From UBA8950 sp034411635 (lineage in GTDB: Bacteria; Chloroflexota; Anaerolineae; Anaerolineales; Villigracilaceae): a stretch of 8,813 bases of DNA. Where the stretch lies: contig DAOUML010000228.1 of NCBI GenBank assembly GCA_034411635.1, forward strand, positions 1 through 8,813, given 5' to 3'. The translations under genes were made by a program, and so were the position numbers. Shown here in pieces: positions 6,001-8,813 of the stretch; positions within the stretch are counted from its first letter, which is position 1, and each line of letters starts with the position of its first letter. Below the pieces are notes generated by a model. It ran no database searches. It was not told where the DNA came from and saw only the letters and a list, made by a program, of their open reading frames with translations.

Positions 6001-7640
6001 TTCTCAAAACGAAAGCGAACCTGGCGATAATCCAAATAGGCTTTTTCAGCCAACTCAGCGCGTTCCCGAAAACGGGTTGCGGATTCAGCCTGGGCATATA
6101 AAGCAAGGGCGGCCTGTTCGTTTTGAGCCAGGTCATTGAGGCGGGTAATCTCCACTGCCAGATCGCCGACTTCCTGCTCCAGAATAAATTTCTGATCTTC
6201 AGGTTGCAGTTTTTTCAATTCTTCCTGTGCCGCGCGATAATGTTGGACTGCCTGGGCAAAGTCATCCTGCGCTTTCGCGGCATCACCCTGTTTGAGCAAA
6301 TCAAAGAAGGCGGCTTCAGCCTGCAACCAACCCAATCCTGGCGATTGGATATCGGATAAGCGTGGCAAATGCTGCTCCAAAAACATTGCAAATGCGCCAA
6401 TATTCAGGGATTGAATGGCTTTTTCGACTTTGTCAATCAGTTCGTCATTAAAGCCAGCCGGAGCCTCCTGGCCTGCGGCGGCAATGTATTTCCAACGGCG
6501 CAATTCTGCCGGGTTATCGCTCCAGTCCATTCCCTCGGCAAAGGTCTGGAAGGCCACCTGAAAGGAAAAACCTTTCAACAAAGCAATCCCACGCTCCAGA
6601 TAACCGCCCAATTTAAGGACAGCGCGCACCCGGTCAATTTCCGCGCTAACATCCTGTCCATGCTTATTATGCAAAATATCAAAAGCCGCGTAAGCATGCT
6701 CGGCATACTCCCTGGCATCGGCAGAAATTGGCTCGTCATTTTCACGGGCATCTTCTGCCAACTGCTCGGCTTCTGCCAGATTGTTTTCAGCAATAGCGCG
6801 CAATTTTTCGGGAGACTCGTCCCAAAAGCGTACCAAAGAACGCAAAGCCAGAGCAATTTCAGATGCATTGGCTGGGCGGCGGCCTGTATTACGGTGCAGA
6901 ATACGGCGTAATAATTGCACCGTTCCCCAACTCAACGAATCAGCACATTCTGCAATTTTAGGGGCCGCCGGCTCTTTTAGTTCGCCTAACGAATAGAGCA
7001 GTGTATAGCCTGTCAACAATTTGAATAAGAACACGCCGCCAAGCAACAAATCACGGCGAATTCCCCACTGGTCGCCTGGGCGAATTTTTTCCATTGTGCC
7101 AAAGTCAGTTAACTTAAGTTGCTGAGGCGTTTCACACCACCACAGGTTCTCAAATTTCAGGTCAATGTAGGTTTCCTTGCGCTCCGTATGTAAGATATCC
7201 AGTGTGCGATAGAGATGCCAACCCACCAACAAGGCTTCGCGCTCATCAAATTTTCCTTTATCGCCAAGTATGGCCGGAATCTCCTTGCCATTAATAAATT
7301 CCATGACCAGATAAGGATAATCCTTATCCACTTCGCCTCGTCCGTAATATTCAGGCGCAACCCGCAAGGAAATGCCTTGCTCAGCGTTGGCCTTTTCTTC
7401 AAGGTAACGCATAACGGCCAGACGTTCACTTTCTTCCATAAAAAACTGACGCGCCTGGGGAAAATCGAGAGTTTTCATCACCTTAACAGCAACATGTGCC
7501 TGGGCATTATTTTCCAGCGTTAACTCCCCTTCGTATACTTCACCGGTCAGGCCAGAATTCAGCCGCTTGATAATGCGTAAATCGCGCCCGTCGTGATTTA
7601 AGATAGTGCCAGGGGATAAAATATTGTTTTTTGCAGGCAT
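3009..7640 (-). CDS. Transmembrane protein-kinase-like receptor with long helical cytoplasmic region and golvesin-like ectodomain
   Basis: 1543 residues; start ATG with AGGGAG 8 bases upstream. Residues 20-272 are a Ser/Thr-kinase fold: Gly-loop G30-x-x-G33-x-V35, VAVK with Lys53, a helix-C Glu at 69/70, hinge LVMEFING (111-118), catalytic loop YIDLKFEN (158-165, normally HRDLKPEN) keeping Asp160, Lys162 and Asn165, DFG at 179-181, helix-F Asp197, and late Arg-Arg-Pro (254-256). Only 18 residues separate the DFG Asp from the helix-F Asp, so the APE motif and most of the activation loop are missing. Residues about 273-1060 are charged helix, partly TPR-like (about 440-560). RRR (1103-1105) precedes a membrane helix at 1117-1142, then a Pro/Thr/Ile linker (1143-1190), then two beta-sandwich domains (about 1195-1370 and 1385-1543). 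Topology is therefore kinase inside, ectodomain outside. ATP-binding and catalytic residues are present, so activity is plausible but regulation must be atypical; a pseudokinase is the alternative. Confidence 0.92.
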   Translation of the reverse strand: MPAKNNILSPGTILNHDGRDLRIIKRLNSGLTGEVYEGELTLENNAQAHVAVKVMKTLDFPQARQFFMEESERLAVMRYLEEKANAEQGISLRVAPEYYGRGEVDKDYPYLVMEFINGKEIPAILGDKGKFDEREALLVGWHLYRTLDILHTERKETYIDLKFENLWWCETPQQLKLTDFGTMEKIRPGDQWGIRRDLLLGGVFLFKLLTGYTLLYSLGELKEPAAPKIAECADSLSWGTVQLLRRILHRNTGRRPANASEIALALRSLVRFWDESPEKLRAIAENNLAEAEQLAEDARENDEPISADAREYAEHAYAAFDILHNKHGQDVSAEIDRVRAVLKLGGYLERGIALLKGFSFQVAFQTFAEGMDWSDNPAELRRWKYIAAAGQEAPAGFNDELIDKVEKAIQSLNIGAFAMFLEQHLPRLSDIQSPGLGWLQAEAAFFDLLKQGDAAKAQDDFAQAVQHYRAAQEELKKLQPEDQKFILEQEVGDLAVEITRLNDLAQNEQAALALYAQAESATRFRERAELAEKAYLDYRQVRFRFEKLTALARKTLEQSLESEEGSLAERLDYAARIASLLGMEVLPDESSRQVCLTVLALRNAQRSASQRLLGPLDENVAEAVKHGGGLPVKQVLDKIIKEALIQPVARGEEAFFGRLAEFAEKILTDSETAARLREQAADSARKGTEARHEKIDRLFDRLAESVAPFLAKPEELLAYLQNTARAATQVELSAVDILKRSEHALLRAEKILLEIEEISRLDDYRLSDVDETRQFLQKTRELAQQDAQHHQMQANERKQMLAALTSERQKLDALRRWWERGQELGAVSLTESAFGETMQQGWIAFQKQCFDALATPGMSQQEEALVSDYIAQASDALDGLHDAHAGIFAESEKHQKALLEAQAILRHDFEEGCLEAAARAIHALPRGARNNPQTRDLLAKMQQAKLWQDWCLAHDSDFKSGSFNPNLLKGLRDYLSLGLPVIYWTNSPAPAYLTAAWQDSQAQLQVASDAGLVDGIKQALQISWTGRLAQGQQPAEGLWDGRVWLERAQTAVRVQGRTALNEQIKLTPIPQNFETALASFNAQDWRPAPVAPTLPEPQTDPYRRRGPQSFLPDMPLWQKLTLGGMSLMLCVTLGIFAGILLINRPVAPTPEATPVEVIAPIETPVPTSIPPTAIPIPTEIPTEIPTPVPDSKYFLPAERAQANILPPQPISGEVWLIPPSDSQPSSPFSDATVWTASNKAGDALEPADFYYTEKAVSVTWEMDEIGLPAGLYTIYVPDREFFSSGSFPYTIFVNDVQQFQTSARFLAAEKRKLTSSDQKPYPVWLTLGLVSLEQDGQKLKVVATAQDSSDKDDIYFAADELLIIKLGETEAEIAAQLLAKIDETTPGGKIVALRDNAGLYKIENSVHNAIPVTDPADFTQFGIAWGGSWNKVNLGKLAERDIQWWPQETTPPGTYELWAWIPWINENQKLNYRLLDGNTNPINGNPINSDTAGRTPELTGLTAGAWVNVGEWTIDKEIDIIVQLRVDTAQLVGVDVIALVKKP
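3012..4070 (-). other. Ectodomain copy 1 (kinase receptor residues 1191-1543)
   Basis: Extracytoplasmic C-terminal part of the receptor: two beta-rich units, the second with GTYELWAWIP, a W-x-x-x-G-x-W strand and terminal VGVDVIALV. This matches the pattern I know from golvesin/xanthan-lyase CBD-like domains. Its counterpart is the whole mature lipoprotein encoded directly downstream. The region is visibly more A+T-rich than the lipoprotein copy. Confidence 0.8.
4084..4119 (-). repeat. 12-base tandem repeat in the receptor's Pro/Thr linker
   Basis: Plus-strand unit gtcgggatttcc occurs twice exactly (4084-4095, 4096-4107), followed by a diverged third unit gttgggatgggt. On the coding strand it encodes the repeated P-T-E-I / P-T-P-I motif of the linker just outside the membrane helix. 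Being a multiple of three, copy-number change would alter linker length without a frameshift. Confidence 0.85.
4215..4292 (-). other. Single transmembrane helix of the receptor
   Basis: Encodes residues 1117-1142, a hydrophobic stretch including LGGMSLMLCVTLGIF and AGILLI. It is preceded by RRR at 1103-1105 and a Lys at 1119, and followed by a Pro/Thr linker with no positive charge. By the positive-inside rule the kinase side is cytoplasmic and the beta-sandwich side external. Confidence 0.88.
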
Positions 7641-7648
7641 GTTTGTTT

Positions 7649-7654
7649 CTCCCT
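7649..7654 (-). promoter_or_regulatory. Ribosome binding site of the receptor kinase gene
   Basis: AGGGAG on the minus strand, 8 bases before ATG at 7640-7638, in the 45-base gap after the upstream gene. It supports the assigned start. I see no convincing promoter or terminator hairpin in that gap, so the receptor is probably cotranscribed with the gene upstream. Confidence 0.8.
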
Positions 7655-7685
7655 ATAAGACAGGAATAAAATCAATCGTGAAAAA

Positions 7686-8813
7686 TTATTTTTCCATCTC
7701 TACTTCCAAGAGATACGAAAATTCCTTGAGTAAGGGAAAGGCTTCCCCTCTTTCGCGTTGAGGACGAATGTATTTCTCGGTTATTTCCTCACGAGTCAAT
7801 CGCTCGCCGCCGCTATATCGCCTGCGCGATATTTCCATTTCAATTGCTTTTTCATACTTTGAGCGTTGCTGGCTGTGAAAATGATTATGAGGATTTAAGG
7901 CTACATCTTTGCTAAAAGGCAACACGAGCGCAAACTGACGATAGGCATTCCATAAACCATCATCAGAATCGTCGCACAATTCCAATGGTTCAAATTCACC
8001 TACCTGTTCCACGCGCCAGATTATTTTTTGGCGTGCTTCATCCTCAAAACGAACGATGATTTTAGAAAAAAACGCCTGGAAAAATAAAGCAGGCAGATTT
8101 TTATCAGCAAACGTGACGATTATTTCGGGAGAAAGAAGCACCCGCTGGCGCAACATGGTCGAAATGGCTCGCTCATAAGTGGCTGCCACACTATCTGCCG
8201 TATAGAGATGAAGATTATCCCGAACTTTATTTTGATAGGTGGACAAAGATTGGCTATATTCATTCACCGCGGATAATGGAATATTTAAGCGGAAGGTTAA
8301 TGCAGATACCCAGCCTGGCAGAAAATCACCAATTACAGACTTCTCAGACTGCAAAGCATTTGGAAAGGATTTGAGAAGGTAAGTGTTATCGCCACTCGTA
8401 TTCCTGGCAACAAGAAAAGAACGACGCTGCATCATATCCGCAGAATATTGCTGATTAAAATCGATGTTCAAATAGGCTTCTGCGGCCCTGCTCAAAAAGT
8501 TATACCGCTCCTTCAGCCGTTTTTGAAACCAACCCCCCAGCAAGTCGCTGGTTAAACCTTTTACCTGAACAAAGGCAAAATCCAGAACGCGTTCCACCAG
8601 AATCTCAAAATCAGACGGACGAAAACAATCTTTTTTCGACGGAACGGCCCCTCCTTCTTTTCCTTCTACTTTTTGCTCCATCGGCCAACCAACCAGATAC
8701 AACTCAAGTGGCTGATCCGGAACAATATTCACCCACCATTCCAGTCGTTTGCGAATTTTCGCAAAGCGTCCACCAGGGTCTGGTCGCTCAAAAGACATCA
8801 ATTCAGGCCGAAC
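7686..8813 (-). CDS. Unrecognised cytoplasmic protein, probably the C-terminal part of a larger (possibly tubulin-like) protein
   Basis: The frame is open from the window edge (VRPEL before the first ATG at 8798) to TAA at 7686; 370 residues if ATG 8798 is used, 376 visible codons in all. The bases before ATG 8798 and TTG 8801 contain no ribosome site, so the gene likely begins outside the window and this is its 3' part. It has no signal peptide or membrane helix. Numbered from ATG 8798: a Trp-rich start (EWWVNI, 20-25), helical 65-125, beta-rich 126-175, the phrase LTFRLNIPLSAVNEY (167-181), helical 181-220, beta 221-270, and a basic helical C-terminus with SRRRYSGGERLTREEI (324-339). The phrase near 167-181 reminds me of the C-terminal part of large bacterial tubulin-like proteins (Pfam Tubulin_2 type), which occur in multi-gene kinase-containing clusters; this is a weak resemblance from memory. 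Local sequence is A+T-rich compared with genes further down the cluster. It lies 45 bases before the receptor gene and is probably in the same transcript. Confidence 0.82.
   Translation of the reverse strand, partial: VRPELMSFERPDPGGRFAKIRKRLEWWVNIVPDQPLELYLVGWPMEQKVEGKEGGAVPSKKDCFRPSDFEILVERVLDFAFVQVKGLTSDLLGGWFQKRLKERYNFLSRAAEAYLNIDFNQQYSADMMQRRSFLVARNTSGDNTYLLKSFPNALQSEKSVIGDFLPGWVSALTFRLNIPLSAVNEYSQSLSTYQNKVRDNLHLYTADSVAATYERAISTMLRQRVLLSPEIIVTFADKNLPALFFQAFFSKIIVRFEDEARQKIIWRVEQVGEFEPLELCDDSDDGLWNAYRQFALVLPFSKDVALNPHNHFHSQQRSKYEKAIEMEISRRRYSGGERLTREEITEKYIRPQRERGEAFPLLKEFSYLLEVEMEK

Noticed and set aside
7641..7685. Possible promoter in the gap before the kinase gene (TTGATT … TTATAG)
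   Set aside because: The spacing is only about 11 bases, too short for a sigma-70-type promoter, and the gap is otherwise explained by the ribosome site.

Overview
The window is one strand of a densely packed gene cluster. All four genes read leftward on the minus strand, with gaps or overlaps of -1, 25 and 45 bases, no tRNA/rRNA, no CRISPR array, no mobile element and no gene-free stretch over 300 bases. The Thr/Pro-rich extracytoplasmic linkers after a lipobox or single membrane helix, the golvesin-like beta-sandwich ectodomains and the moderate-to-high G+C resemble Chloroflexota of the Anaerolineae type. This is a judgement from style, not from a marker gene.

In transcription order (right to left): (A) 8813-7686, a protein of at least 370 residues whose frame stays open to the window edge. 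It is probably the C-terminal part of a larger protein, and I do not firmly recognise it. (B) 7640-3009, a 1543-residue membrane receptor: an N-terminal protein-kinase fold with an unusual catalytic loop and a very short activation segment, about 840 residues of charged alpha-helix, one transmembrane helix, a Pro/Thr linker, and a two-part beta-sandwich ectodomain. (C) 3009-1786, a 407-residue lipoprotein whose entire mature part is a diverged copy of the receptor ectodomain, coupled to the receptor gene by a TGATG stop/start overlap. (D) 1760 to beyond base 1, a large cytoplasmic-looking helical/TPR-like protein with a long acidic Pro-rich linker. It is cut by the left edge (586 residues visible, no stop).

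Inferred working model: the lipoprotein and the receptor ectodomain sit on the same outer face of the cytoplasmic membrane and share a fold, so they could bind the same ligand, bind each other, or form one surface layer. The helical stalk and kinase-like domain lie inside, and gene D may be a cytoplasmic scaffold or client. I do not know of a named system with this exact gene set, which makes it the main candidate for something undescribed here. Its function (signalling, surface attachment or conflict/defence) cannot be settled from this sequence.

Base composition changes along the cluster: gene D and the lipoprotein are strikingly G+C-rich, while gene A and the receptor ectodomain are much more A+T-rich.
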